Assembly: GCA_002110485.1 (NCBI GenBank)
Contig: MOWL01000001.1
Span: 558,001 to 622,000 of the forward strand
DNA: 64,000 nt
DNA from: Emergomyces orientalis
Taxonomy: Eukaryota; Ascomycota; Eurotiomycetes; Onygenales; Ajellomycetaceae
Reading direction: 5' to 3'
Shown: positions 44,154 to 56,226 of the stretch, piece by piece
Position numbering within the stretch: position 1 is the stretch's first letter
How the letters are laid out: each line of letters begins with the position of its first letter
Position numbers and translations under genes: made by a program
Notes under the pieces: generated by a model
The model's database searches: none
The model's input: only the letters and a program-made list of their open reading frames with translations
What the model was told of the DNA's origin: nothing

Positions 44154-45947
44154 CGTATTATTCGAGAAAGCAACGCGATGCGGAAGGAGAAGCGACGGAT
44201 CCAGGAGGGACGACGTCTTGACGGTTAGTAGAGACTCTGGGGGAAAAGACACGATGCCTGCTGGGCAGCCGGGGCGGGCAGAAAGGCGGGAAAGAAGCAG
44301 AGAGAGAGTGTGTGGGCGTGTCTCTGCTTCACGCGTAGGAAATGGGAGATACAAGAGCAGAAGAATAATACAGAAGGAGAATACACAGAGAGATATAAAA
44401 AAGGTGGGAGTGTTTTGAACGTTTTTGAGTGTTTTTCGACTGTTTTCGAGTGTTATTTAATGGGGGGGAAACGAGAAAACAAGAACGAAAAGGAATAATT
44501 AAGAGGGTAAGAAAGAGTTGTGTTATTATGGCCCGAGGAATGGTCAGGTTTTATTTCAGGAATTTCCGGTTTTATTTCAGCCGTCAGCGGGTGGTTCAGC
44601 TTGTTGGTTTTCTCAGCCGTGTTAGGCGTATCTTTTGTCATTACACAGTATTTGTCAGTCCAGCGGCTGGGGGGTAATAATAGTACCAAGGTAATGGCTC
44701 AGTAGGCGTACCTAGGTACGGCACGGTACGCAGCGTATTTGGTTGGTTTCGGGTTCCGTACCCCGCCGTACAGACACCATACTCTGTCCATACCGTCACA
44801 GGTCTGCATAACACACATATTATTGTTAACATACATTACTATACCTGGGTACCTGTTATCTTAAACCATTTCATTTAAATACCATACATTTTGCTCTATT
44901 CAAAAAGCTTCTGCAGTATTCAATTTTGGCCTTTGGAGTGAAATGCAGAGAAAAATACAATAGAGAGGTTCTGTGTAATAATATTTTTAACTCTCGTATT
45001 GCTTATCAAATTTGGCATAGCCTCCCCGGATAGTTACACAACAAAGTCCCAAATGCCCATTGACAAACTTCTCCTGCTACAAAATCACCGGATTATCTGA
45101 GACAAAACGCGCAACTCCATCAATGCAACAGAGATATCACTCTCTTCTTTCTAAGCTCGGACGGAGTACTCCGTACGCGCTCCCGGATTACGAATCCCCT
45201 TGTCTGAGCTTTCCAGTATATCCGTTTCAAAAAAGGGCATTCCCCTTCGATATACCAAAACCCGTTACAAAGCGGAGCAACATATATATATATCGCACAG
45301 CAGGCACAGTAATTTTTCTTCATAAACTAGGGGTTGAATATGTATTGCACAAGAAGGTGATAGAAATGTATGTAAGGAGAATAACACAGCAAAAGAAACC
45401 AAATCCAAGAATGAATTGAACAGATCATTGGGCCTAGAGAAAGAGATAGATGTGGGAGCCATGGCCTCCTATTACGGACTAGCGCCCCGTACACACACAT
45501 ATAGCCACTAGATAGCCACACCAATACAACCACTCAGACGTCCAACAATAGAAGCTCATGGATCACGTGACATATGTCAATTTCGATATTGATCGTCCTT
45601 TTTCCAAGATAGGAAATTTTTAACGTCAGCTTCACTTGGATACGGCATGGAGGATCAAGTGCCTTAAGATTTATCCGTTGACGCCCATTCCAATTATGGT
45701 GGAATAGCGACATGTGACAAGATCAATTAGGTAGATGCTAGATCAAGTCGAATGTTCTGCTTCGATGACAAAACTGGGTGGTTTGGGGTCGTTGGCAACC
45801 CCTGATCTGACCTTGACCTCCTATTCTAAGAACTGGTTCGATTGATAATCTACATTGCATTCCGTCGAAAAGAAACCTCGGAGCTTCTCATAAGAATCCA
45901 ACTAGCCTAGTTGATTATTTCTTGAAAATCACATCTCATCATTAACC
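44154..45947. other. Divergent intergenic region DUF3237 gene / TRM44
   Basis: The 1.8 kb lie between divergent start codons and hold no recognised gene. Several short frames overlap on both strands. The right end (45,850-45,947) is the likely TRM44 promoter. Confidence 0.5.
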
Positions 45948-48038
45948 ATGCCTTCTGCAGAAAACGCTCGTCCTGGTGACGGTGCAATCGTGTCCCCAGA
46001 TGTGGCTTTTGGTGCAACTCTTCGATATTCCCTTTTGTCGTCCAATTCGAAAACATGGATTACATCCCCTCAACTCAACGGTACTGAAGAGAAGTTTTCT
46101 ATGGAAGCTTTCCTGAGTGTGACGACCCACCTTTTGGCGAATCCCAATATAAACTGCAGTCATGTTTTTCGAGCCGATATTTTATACGATAGTTCTGGTG
46201 TCATAAAAACTCCAAACGACAAGGAAAGAGGCTACTGTGGCTCTCCCTCTGAAAAATTGGATGATTGTCAAACAAGCACGGCTAGTCCATTAGCCGTTCC
46301 GTCGGAATCATTTCCTGGCTTCCGCCTCCACAGGACCGTCGTAAGACGATTCGTCCCTAGAAAGCAAATAGATCGTCCAATAGAACAAACCTGTCACTTC
46401 TATGAAGGGACATGCAATGTAGATATATCAGATAATGCGCGCAAGGCGCAGCAACGCTGGCTTGTGGTTTGCACACCTCACGTTCTCTCCGAAGGCGAGA
46501 TACCATATTATCATCCACAGATACGAGCATTAGCTCTTTCATACGATATAAACCGTTCAGCGAAACCCGAAACTGAGGATTCAGGAACCCTTTCCATTCA
46601 TTTCTCACCGTTTGTTTCTGGACTCCCACGGACTATTCCATATCGTCTACAACGTACGTTACTGGCGCTTTTATCGACCCATATACGCCTATCGCGGAAA
46701 CCGTTTGCCGCCGCTGGGCCACCCAAATCTAGCACCGTAGCACCGAAAGATAACATCATTCCGCAGCATATCGTGCAGAATACCTATTCACGGTTGAAAC
46801 AAGCATATGCGGCTCCCCTGATGAATAGTTGGGTTGAAACTACTGAGCCTTCGAAGCATGTTTTTGAAGACCTTGCAATCGCCGCCTTTCTAATTGAACT
46901 GTGGAAGGACATGTACAGCCCACCTATTTCAAAACAAGAAAACATTACTAATGGAGAAAAGGACAGCCTTCCTGCTTTCCCTGGCTTTGTTGATATTGCA
47001 TGCGGGAATGGTGTCTTGACATACGTATTGCTCGCAGAAGGGTATGAAGGATGGGGCTTCGATGCTCGTCGGAGGAAGTCATGGTCTATATTTCCCGCAT
47101 CAACACAAGACCGGCTTAAACAAATCATATGCATTCCCAAACCGTTTAAGGATGTTTTTGAACACATGGAAGACTCGAATGTAAAATCTTCGCAAAAGAC
47201 TGACACGGACTCACATGGTGGGATTTTCGACAAAGATACCTTCATCATCTCCAACCACGCCGACGAATTGACTGTGTGGACACCGCTCCTCGGAGCCCTA
47301 TCGAACCCTGGACACCCCTTGCCATTTCTCGCGATACCTTGTTGCTCACATTCCATTTCCGGCATGCGCTATCGATACCCTGCCCCAAAACCACCCTCAA
47401 AGAAAAATTCAAACAGAACTAGTTTCGCAGCAAAGCCGCCTACCTATCACAATAACAGTCATATTACAAATGGCAGCATAAACTCAGCGAAACAACACGA
47501 AAAGCAAGAAGTAGGACAAGAAGCAGAAGAAGCAGAGGAATCAGCAACAGCAGCACAACAAAACCCCCAACCCTCCACCGGCGACCTCAAAGCCCTACGT
47601 GCCCTGAAACTCGGAGAGCGCACCAACCCAGACTGCCAAAGCTCCATGTACGCCTGCCTTACTGCGAAAGTCATGCAGGTGGCTAGAGAAGTCGGGTATG
47701 GTTCTGATATCGACAGGACGCTACTTCGCATACCGAGTACGAGGAATGTTGGTATTGTTGGGGGTGTGAAGAGGGTGATGGCCATGAAGGGGGGAGAGAA
47801 GGAGGTGGGGGAAGCAGGTTCGTGTTTGTATTTAGGGTTGGAGCTGGATTTGAATGGGATGGAGCATGGGAAGCAGACGGGGATGGGGATGAGTGAAGTT
47901 GGGGATGTTGTGGAAAGGGAATGTAGAAGGGATGGTGGGGTGGGGGCTGCGGCGAAGCTGTGGGTGGAGAGATCGTTGGGGCTGCAGGGGCCTCAGGGGC
48001 GGGGGAGGTTGAAGGGGGGGGAGGGCCACGCGCACTGA
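45948..48038 (+). CDS. TRM44: tRNA(Ser) Um44 2'-O-methyltransferase
   Basis: This is an intronless frame of 696 residues from ATG 45948. The SAM-binding region is seen near residues 346-375 as FVDIACGNGVLTYVL followed by EGYEGWGFDARRRKSW. Further on, the family blocks ISNHADELTVWTPLLG and FLAIPCCSHSISGMRYRYP (about 440-480) are present. A C-terminal block around SSMYACLTAKVMQ and RIPSTRN is also typical. Between the last two lies an Ala/Glu/Gln-rich insert (about 515-545). Trm44 methylates the 2'-hydroxyl of uridine 44 in cytoplasmic serine tRNAs. The gene is convergent with SMC5, with 328 bp between stop codons. Confidence 0.95.
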   Translation: MPSAENARPGDGAIVSPDVAFGATLRYSLLSSNSKTWITSPQLNGTEEKFSMEAFLSVTTHLLANPNINCSHVFRADILYDSSGVIKTPNDKERGYCGSPSEKLDDCQTSTASPLAVPSESFPGFRLHRTVVRRFVPRKQIDRPIEQTCHFYEGTCNVDISDNARKAQQRWLVVCTPHVLSEGEIPYYHPQIRALALSYDINRSAKPETEDSGTLSIHFSPFVSGLPRTIPYRLQRTLLALLSTHIRLSRKPFAAAGPPKSSTVAPKDNIIPQHIVQNTYSRLKQAYAAPLMNSWVETTEPSKHVFEDLAIAAFLIELWKDMYSPPISKQENITNGEKDSLPAFPGFVDIACGNGVLTYVLLAEGYEGWGFDARRRKSWSIFPASTQDRLKQIICIPKPFKDVFEHMEDSNVKSSQKTDTDSHGGIFDKDTFIISNHADELTVWTPLLGALSNPGHPLPFLAIPCCSHSISGMRYRYPAPKPPSKKNSNRTSFAAKPPTYHNNSHITNGSINSAKQHEKQEVGQEAEEAEESATAAQQNPQPSTGDLKALRALKLGERTNPDCQSSMYACLTAKVMQVAREVGYGSDIDRTLLRIPSTRNVGIVGGVKRVMAMKGGEKEVGEAGSCLYLGLELDLNGMEHGKQTGMGMSEVGDVVERECRRDGGVGAAAKLWVERSLGLQGPQGRGRLKGGEGHAH

Positions 48039-48366
48039 TGTTGAATGTTGATGTAACAAGACTTTTCGAGACAATGGGATAATTTGTTTTGAATAAATAT
48101 TCCTGTTTGCGTGGTTATTGCACACGGAACACGGCTGGAGTTATTTCAAAATCTCCAGGAAATATTAAATGAAGAGTATTAAATATGATAGTATATACAT
48201 TCAATCAAATCATTGGATATGGACAAAAAAATCCTGGTTAAGAAAGCCACGTCATGGACTCTCTCACAACGAAAGTTGAAAATAGCCCCCCCACAGTTAT
48301 TTACTCCTCTATAACAACCACTCAAAAATGTCTAATCCACACAGCTAAACCTTTAACATTCAAACT
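48039..48366. terminator. Shared 3' region of TRM44 and SMC5
   Basis: The 328 bp between two convergent stop codons are AT-rich and must hold both transcript ends. No other feature is visible. Confidence 0.5.
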
Positions 48367-51300
48367 TCACGCCCCAACGTCAACCCCATTCATCCTCCCA
48401 TCCATGGCCTTCCCTCTCGTCCTCAACACATCCTTCATCCTTAACACACACTTCCCAAAATCAATCTTCTGATAATCCTCCGGAACATATTCCCCACTAA
48501 CAATACAGAGCACCTTCATTCCCTTCTTATACTTCAGCCCACTCAGCAACTTGGGCGTGATGAGGAAATACTGACCCCCACCACTACCATTCTCGCCAGA
48601 AGCACAAGCGATATCCACCATGCGCTCATGCACCATCCGCTCGTTTCTCGGGTCCATGCCCTGGTTAATTTCATCCACGACACGGAACGGCGAAGCTGAA
48701 AGCGACTGTAGAGCCATGAGGTAGAAGATGGTGCTGACTGCTCGCTCTCCACCAGATTGCCTATGCGAGTCTAGGATGGAGAGGTTTTCATGTTCGCGGA
48801 ACTTTACCTGGATGCGGATAGACCACTGGTCAAAATCGCTCGTGTTACTGCCGCTGCTACCGTTATTCGCCTGAGTAGAGCTAAGAGCAAAGTTGCCGTG
48901 TTCTGGTATGACATCTTCCGCCTTATCGATGCTCACTTGCCCAGCGCAGCCGATGCGGGCGAAGGAATCGGAGAAAGCATCGCTGATTTTCTGGACGAGA
49001 GCTTCGAGCCTTGGCTCCCATTGGCCTCGAATTTCGGCAATTGCTTCATCGAGTTCATTGAGATTTGTTTGAAATTCAGATAGATGTTCTTTGAGCTTGT
49101 CGATGCGCTGCTGACGGTGTTCAAACTCTTTAATCACGTTGCTGTTGCCTTCACCGGCTAGTTCGAGGGCGGCTTTTTCAGAGTCAATGTCAGCTTCTAG
49201 CTGATCAACGCTGTAGCCCTTGATTTTCTCGATAAGCTCGCTTATTTCTTCCGTCTGCATTTCTGGGTCGCCATTGACAAAGTCAGCAAATTTCTGGAAA
49301 TCATTGCGACACTTGTCAATTTGTCCCTTTGCTTTGCTACACTCTTTTATAGCTTCCTCGACTTCTGACTTTTTACTCTTGAGAGTTTTGTTTACTTCCG
49401 CGTTCCTCTCGTGTAGGGTGTCGAGGTCGGATACAGCTTCGAGGACATTAACTTCAGTTAAAGCAAGATCTTCAATTAAGTGTTGGAATTCATCGACGCA
49501 ATTCTAGAGAAAAGTTAGCATTTGAAAAATGTCTCCTGTCCATGAGGGGATACTTACAGCATATTCCAGAGCTATGGAAGCTTTTTCAAGGGAGACTTGA
49601 TCCTGTTTGTCACGAAGAGCTTCAACCCTCTCTCTGACGCCAGCTATCGCAGCTTCCGACGCGCGCAGTTTTTCCTCTTGCTGTGCTGAATGAGGAGTTA
49701 GTAAATGAAATGGGCTAGGATGTTGCACGATTTACCCTTTTTGGTAGGCAGAGCCTTATAATTCATCAGAGCGGTCTGCTTCGCTGCCTTTTCCGCCTCC
49801 AAATCATTCTACATAGTAGTTATCGTTAGCATATGTTCGAAGAACCAATGCCCACTATGGGAACGAACCTTTAGTTTCTGTGCGTCTTGGTGCTGTCCTC
49901 TCAAATTCCCCAAGGTTTCCTTATGTGCGTCAAGCATTCCTTGGAGCGTATCTACTTCCTTTTGCAATTCCTTGATGTTATGCTCGATGCTGCTTCTGGC
50001 GGAGAGATCAGCTGGCTGGTTCGTCCAATATTGGGCTGGTCGAAGCTGCCGAACTCGAGTTGAGATGGCGCTAGGTCCGTATTCACGTCTGCGGATAACT
50101 TGGTATGACTGTCGTCCGGTCACCCAGCTGCTGATCGGGCTATTTGTCATCTTCGTATATTCCTCGTCCGATATATCTCGACGAGCTATAGGCGTTTGAT
50201 TCAACCTGTTTTCGCTGCAGAGCATGGCCACGACCGGCTCCGGACCAGATAATAAATCTTTAGCCCAACAGTCGAATCCTAAAGCGCGAAGCTCCTCGTC
50301 TGTTATCGGAGTTCGGAGGTCGGATAGGGCGATATCAGAAACCTTGAGAGAAAAATCATGAAATTTCATTTGGCCAGAGAGTACTCGCTGTAGCATCCTA
50401 AAGTCAGGCAGACACTGGACTGTGAAGGTTAAATAGTCAGTCCTTTGGAACAGCGATTCCATGGCGTCTAAATATGTGGGGTTTTTTATGGAGCATTCCA
50501 CGAGTGGCGGGCCAAAGACCTTTTTTTGGAACTTGGACTGATTTGCTTTTATCCATTCCCATGCTTTGGCAGTCTCTGGAGACAGGTTTTTCAGCTTCTC
50601 CTCCTGTTGTCCACTCTTAGAGTTTAAGTTCTCGAGACGTTCACTTTCTTTCGCGATTTTCCCTTTCGTAATCTGGTAGTCCCGAAAAGTTTGGTTTTTG
50701 GCCTCCTGAACAGTTCTTGACTTCTCCTCGATATCCCTCATTTGACGCACGCTCTCCCGCTACGGAAATATATCAGTCATTGGACGAGAAACGAATCAAG
50801 TGGAGGCGAAGGAACGAGTAAACTTACAATTTTCTCTGTATAGGCTGCTGCATCAAATTCAACCGGCTCCTCTTCCATTTGTCGCGTGAGTTTGTTAATG
50901 ATCTGTTGCGACTTTTTAAAATTGTCCCTATGAGTTACCACCGCCTTTTTCTCAGCTTCAATTTGCGCATCCAGGTCTTTAATATCCTCCTGCGCCTTCT
51001 CAAGTTTTAGTGCGCTGTCCGCCGCCAATCCCTCCTGTGTGGTAACCATATCTCTTTTCTGTGCGGCAACAGCTTGGAGTTCATGAAAATATTCCTTTTT
51101 CTCATTAACCGATTTGAGAGCAGGGGCTAGTTGATTCTCCAACTCATTATGTTCTTGTTGAAGATTCCGTCTTTTCTGTTGCACCTCTTTGAAAGCTAGT
51201 CGGGCCTCCTGGTACCTTGGCAATGGTCGCGAGCGTTCTAGCAGGGCAATCTTCTTTTGTATCCGTGCCCGTTGCTGCATTCTCTCCACGTCCTCTCGCT

Positions 51301-52374
51301 GCATTTCTTGGCGATTTTCTAAATTTGCCAATTGTTCGCGCTCGCCGGCGTTGACGGCTTGCAACTTTTTCTGTTCAGCACGTAGCGTCTTTAAATTTTC
51401 ATGCCACTCTAGCATTTCAGGACCAGCAGCTGCTCGCTGGGTTGAGTGTAATAATTCAATAGGCGAAAGTGCAGCAAACTCAGCAACCTTGTCTTGGGGC
51501 AGGAACTGACACAGGTTGTCGATTTGAATAGAAAACGATTTAGCAAGTTCAATGACAGATGCCTTCGACGAGGGCTTCCCATTGATCGTAAAGGTGCTTT
51601 TGTTACCCTTCCTTACGATAGTTCTGCGGATGATCGGGTTCTCACGGTGACTTCTTCCCTTAGCCAGCTCAATTTCAATGGTAGCCTCTTCGCACCCATG
51701 TTTAACAAACTCAGCTGGGTCCTTAGCTCTTCCTAGATGCTGTAGGACCGGAATTTTGTCAGCATGTTTATGCAATATCACAAATTTAACCCACAGAGCA
51801 ACATAACATTCAAACAAATATATAAAAAAAAAATATGTTTCTATACCTGTGGGCCCCATCCAAGTCCTAGGCAAATCGCACAAACAAGCGTACTCTTGCC
51901 CGTCCCATTAGGTCCAATGACCATATTAAGGCTCGGCCCAGGGAAGAACTCCGCAGAGGTATATGTCACAAAATCCGTAAGTTTCACTCTCACAATCGAC
52001 CCAGGACGATGCTCCGGATTCGACCCATTCCCGTGTGAGCTTGCTTGCTTTCCACTAGCGCTCCGTTTTGTTCGAGAGCCGCGCTCAGTCCTGATAACGG
52101 GCGGATGTAGCGTGCTGGTTGACATCGCTGGGTCGCTACCCGTATCAGATCCATTCACACTACAGCCTTCTAACGTACCACCCGCGTCGTGATCATCGTT
52201 TTCACTATCATATGGTGCTGAAAGGCGAATGCGCTTGCTTCCATTTGACGCTTGAGAAAAGGGAGTGCCATCTCGAGAGACGCGAGAAGCCCTTTCATCC
52301 TCGTGGCTGTTGCTCTCTGATTCCGACTCTTCAGCTCGCCGTCGCCGCTGCGGGAGAGGTGCGAGAGAAGGCAT
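48367..52374 (-). CDS. SMC5: SMC5, Smc5/6 complex ATPase
   Basis: Six exons on the minus strand (52374-51847, 51739-50828, 50759-49869, 49808-49736, 49685-49558, 49503-48367) give 1,222 residues, with introns of 50-107 bp. Walker A GPNGTGKST is at 154-162. Long coiled coils flank a hinge in the third exon. The ABC signature SGGER is at about 1094-1098, and Walker B has DE at 1121-1122. The gaps and the block FLPQDKVAEFA are typical of Smc5. With Smc6 it forms the ring that handles DNA repair, replication stress and rDNA stability. The start at 52374 (MPSLAP..RRRR, then an acidic Ser/Glu tract) fits other fungal Smc5. An in-frame ATG at 52560 would add 62 unconserved-looking residues. Confidence 0.96.
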
Positions 52375-54431
52375 GTTGTCTTTGCAGCCCGCCGCTTGCG
52401 GCTTCAGTTGCTTTTGTTGGTCTATGGTCGATGGTTGTGGGACCGTATAATGATCGAGTTCCTGGTGGCCAACCTCGAGTATCAGATCACGACCGCGCGA
52501 GGACGCGTTGAGAGCAACAAAATGCGCTAGTCCATATTGGGATAAATCGAACTTACCCATTAGAGTGCTTAATAAGCTCTATTAAACACTATGCCTATCT
52601 GGGACAAGTAAACAAACCCGGTCAACCACATCCAGTTTTTCTGGTGTTTTTATAATTCAACTCTACATACAAATTGGGGGGGCCGGGGGCGGAACAGTGA
52701 TATGCACATACCTAGGTACCTAGGCTGGTACATGTATGATCTATTCATGTTTATCTGCCTCTAATTTTAGCATTCCATGTTTTGCCATAAGGTTCACAGC
52801 AACGGGGAAGATTTCCCGCGCGTCTTCACTGTTATCTTCCAGCTCCTGTTAGGTCCCAGGTTCTTTCAATATCTTATACTAGTTGAAAATGCACACCCAG
52901 CGCAGTTTACCTGAATACAAAACCTAAAATATTAAATAGGCAACCAGGAAGATCTCAATTGGCGGACCCATAATATGTGATGAAAATCAATAAGAAGGTC
53001 TGCTTTCCCTAGTTTTCGCGCCATTATTTGCAACAATGCAGACAGCAATTTATAGCAGAGGTGTAGTAGAACCCCGTATTACCTACCAGTTAAATCCTAA
53101 TGTCCAATACATATTAGAAAGATGGACGGAGTCCCTGACTACTGTGGGAAATATTGGTAGCAAAGAGTTACCTTCCTCGTGTTGGTTATTGGAGTAGGCA
53201 AATCATCATTCTTAGCGGAGGAACATCATTCAAACCTCATGTCGATGAAACTATCTGTAACCGATGAAACAAGAGAAGAGACAAGAAACGAAGGAAAGAG
53301 TGAAGAATATCATAACGTACGCAGATAAGGAGGACCTCGCTTGTTATATGCAGTATGAATTTCGTACGTACAGCATATATTTACATAAATAGCAAACTAA
53401 GGCTACATTAATCGAAAAATTATGCGCCTTTCCCCTCTTCATCGTTATATAGCCATTATCAATTCATTGACCCGTGGTCCCGGGGTCATCCTTCTTTTCC
53501 AGTCCGATTTAAAATACAGAGAAACCATGGCAATATGTTCACAGGGAATAGCCAGGGGAGTAGAGACTAGGCAAGATTACCAGGAGAAGGGGTTCTCTGT
53601 CTGCCCTAGAAGAAGAAAAAAATCATATTTGGCGCATGAAAGAAAATATGTCCATCGAAAGGTCGCTTCGAAGTCTAAAAGGAGGAAATGAAAAAATAAA
53701 AATAAAAAAGGTAGTGAAAGCAAATAAACAGTTCACCCTTGGATGCTAGCTGCCAGGAAAGAAGGGAAGAGAAAAAAAAATAGAAAAAGTATGCATTTCC
53801 CGCCTCATTTCATGATTGCCAAACCCAAAAAATATACACAACAAGAGAGAAAGAAAGAAAGTCTGGGGGTGAGAAATAGAAGTGGCAAAACAAAAGAAAA
53901 GACGATATCACCGCAAGGAGTGAGTCCCAACCTGCCTTTGAAGTTTGCAGGTAAGGATGAAGAAAAACTCATGGCACCTAACGAAAATATACGGTGCAGA
54001 TGTGTAGGAAGGGTAAGGGATAAAAAGATTATAAAGGTATTGATAATAGGACAAGAGACAAGAGTTCACTTTTTTCTTCTAGCAACCAGATGTCGATGAT
54101 GTTAGGGGGAAAAGAGGGGCTCCCGCCCTCCTGCTTTCGCCGTTAACACATTGTCGTCACGTTCGATCTCTTCGTAAGGGCAACTCAGTTCCACATTTCC
54201 AAAAGAAAAAGAAAAGATCCCTTTCCTATCCAGACTAGTCCAAGGGGATATCGAAATCGGAAAAAGAGAAGACTCCGACCGACCGATTGAAGCGCCAAAT
54301 AAATAATAGTCATTTCCCATGATCCAAGTTGATGATAATGCCATTTCCTCGAAAAAACGCCGCTCTTCCACCACAAACCCCAAAATATATGACGTGATGA
54401 GATATATAACAACAAAGAACATAGTATATTT
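52375..54431. other. Intergenic region upstream of SMC5
   Basis: The stretch holds the SMC5 promoter at its left end and the 3' region of the RAX1-like gene at its right end. The purine-rich stretch 53,560-54,080 has open frames but repetitive Lys/Arg-rich translation and no family features. No gene is called. Confidence 0.45.
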
Positions 54432-56226
54432 TCAGAAATAATTACACTTTGGGATGGAGAGGAATATGGCCACGAGGAGAGCGGTTACTATGACAGCGAC
54501 GGTGGAGGCACGGAGAAGGACATCGAGGTGTATGCGGCGGAGGACGGGGTCTTGAATCCTAGTATCTGGATCGAAGATTTTTTGTAAGAACTTTCGTTTC
54601 TCGTAATTGGGTATCCAGGGCTCATCTTCGTAGGAGTTGTTGTCACCGATGCTTGCGAACGCCTTGGATTCGATTCCTAGCTTTTGTCGCACGAGCTCGT
54701 CTTCGTCGGAAAATAGTTCCCAAGGATGCAGATGACGACGGTTGAGGAAGAGGAAGAGCTGTAATAACTGTAAGCTTGGATCTTATGTTTTGGCCTTTTT
54801 GTCAAAATCGCTAGGAAACCACAACCATCCAATCGCTCCTTTTGTCCGTTATTTGGATGAAAAAATGGAACACAGAACTTACAACACATGCACCGTCCCA
54901 CGAGGTAAGAAAAATAACCAAGCCAGGGAGCAAAATTAATGCCGAAGTCGTCCTCCAGGCCCGCGCGGCGGAACTGAATATTGGAAGGATACCGGCTACT
55001 AGGCCAAAAAACATCGCGGTGCAACTGAGGGTGCGAGCAGCGATAACCCGATAGTGGTTGCAATTGTTCATGGTCCAGCGAAGAAAGTTGGGATGCGATT
55101 GCTGGCGAAGGGTCCATTCCACTTGCGCTGCCACCTGCTTGAACGCTGATGGATGCGTTGTGCAGGTCAAGGCGCGCATGAGATTATCTCGTTCTTGCGA
55201 GGTCAAATTCAACTGTCGGCTCGCGCCATCTGCAATGTAAGTCGCGTAAATTCTGCTGAGTTCTTTTCGGTAAGGCTGCGAGAAAGCTGTTTTTTGATGC
55301 TGGTCAGATTGTTGTTCTGTTCTCTTTCTTTTCGTATCGGACACGCCCAATAAGGGTGGATCGTTACGTCTAGTTTCTGAAGCAGTTTCGGCTCTTTCGG
55401 CAGCCACCGCTGCTCCTGTCATTGCTGAATTGACGCTCTCAGTCACCTGGTCAGGGAAATCTTCCTTTTCGGTCTTCCCTGTGCGTGGGCTTGAATCGCA
55501 TTCAACCTTTCCCGTTCTTGACGGCGTTCTCCAGTCGCCATCGAAATCAATAGGGCTTCGTGGCGGTGTGCTAAAAGGCGCCGTGTGAATAGATGTGGGA
55601 ATATGGGTAAATTCGGACTGTGTTCCTTCAGTGATGACAGTGACAACTGGGGACAGTGGTTCCGTTGGGGTTGGTTGGGCTGAAGCTTCTCCCTTTCGCT
55701 TCTCCCTTCCAATCCATTCTGGGGAGAGCTGTCGTTGGCTCTCAGCAATCGACGCAAAGCGCCGAGAATAGTCGCGATACCAAAGGAAAAATTGCAAGTT
55801 CTCCGCGTTCCGTTCAACATATATTAAATAGTTCATGAAATCTCGAAGAGTACATGGCTAGTATGGTAATTTGTCAGCGATGGGCGATGTAGTTGGACTG
55901 TTTAAGTATATATTCCTATTTCTTTTATGCCAAAGGCTATGTGGTTGAAGAGCGAAATTGATGTATACGACTGGAACTAAAAAGGGGGGAGAATGAAGCG
56001 CTTGTATGTACAGAGACGGGTATCTGAGGATGAAAGTTCTACGGCTGGTACTTACTGGACATGTGCAACCACCAATAATCATATCAAAGGATAATCCTTC
56101 TTGAGCGCGCCACACACCTGGCAATCTCGCTATTCGCGATGGCTGGTTCGCTTCGCGTGCGCCCGTTACCCTCGTGGGAGCTTCATTGAGAGGAGTACGG
56201 GAGCGCTGAAAAATACGGGGTGCCAT
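54432..56226 (-). CDS. RAX1: RAX1-like RGS-domain membrane protein
   Basis: Three exons on the minus strand (56226-56056, 55857-54883, 54758-54432) give 490 residues. The N-terminal half carries an RGS fold: the start region has DMIIGG, then CTLRDFMNYLIYVERNAENLQF and FLWYRDYS. It resumes at ELSRIYATYI after a long Ser/Pro/Thr/Glu-rich insert (about 95-250). Hydrophobic segments near 328-350, 361-386 and 461-485 follow, with the conserved HPWELFSDEDE between the last two. This layout matches yeast Rax1, which marks bud sites, and the Rax1-like RGS proteins of Aspergillus. A role in G-protein signalling or polarity at membranes is inferred. Confidence 0.85.

Noticed and set aside
52375..52560. 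62-residue N-terminal extension of SMC5 from ATG 52560
   Set aside because: The start at 52374 resembles other fungal Smc5 beginnings, and the extra residues look like leader sequence.
53422..53691. Basic 89-codon frame
   Set aside because: The Lys/Arg-rich translation arises from purine-rich DNA, with no recognisable motif.
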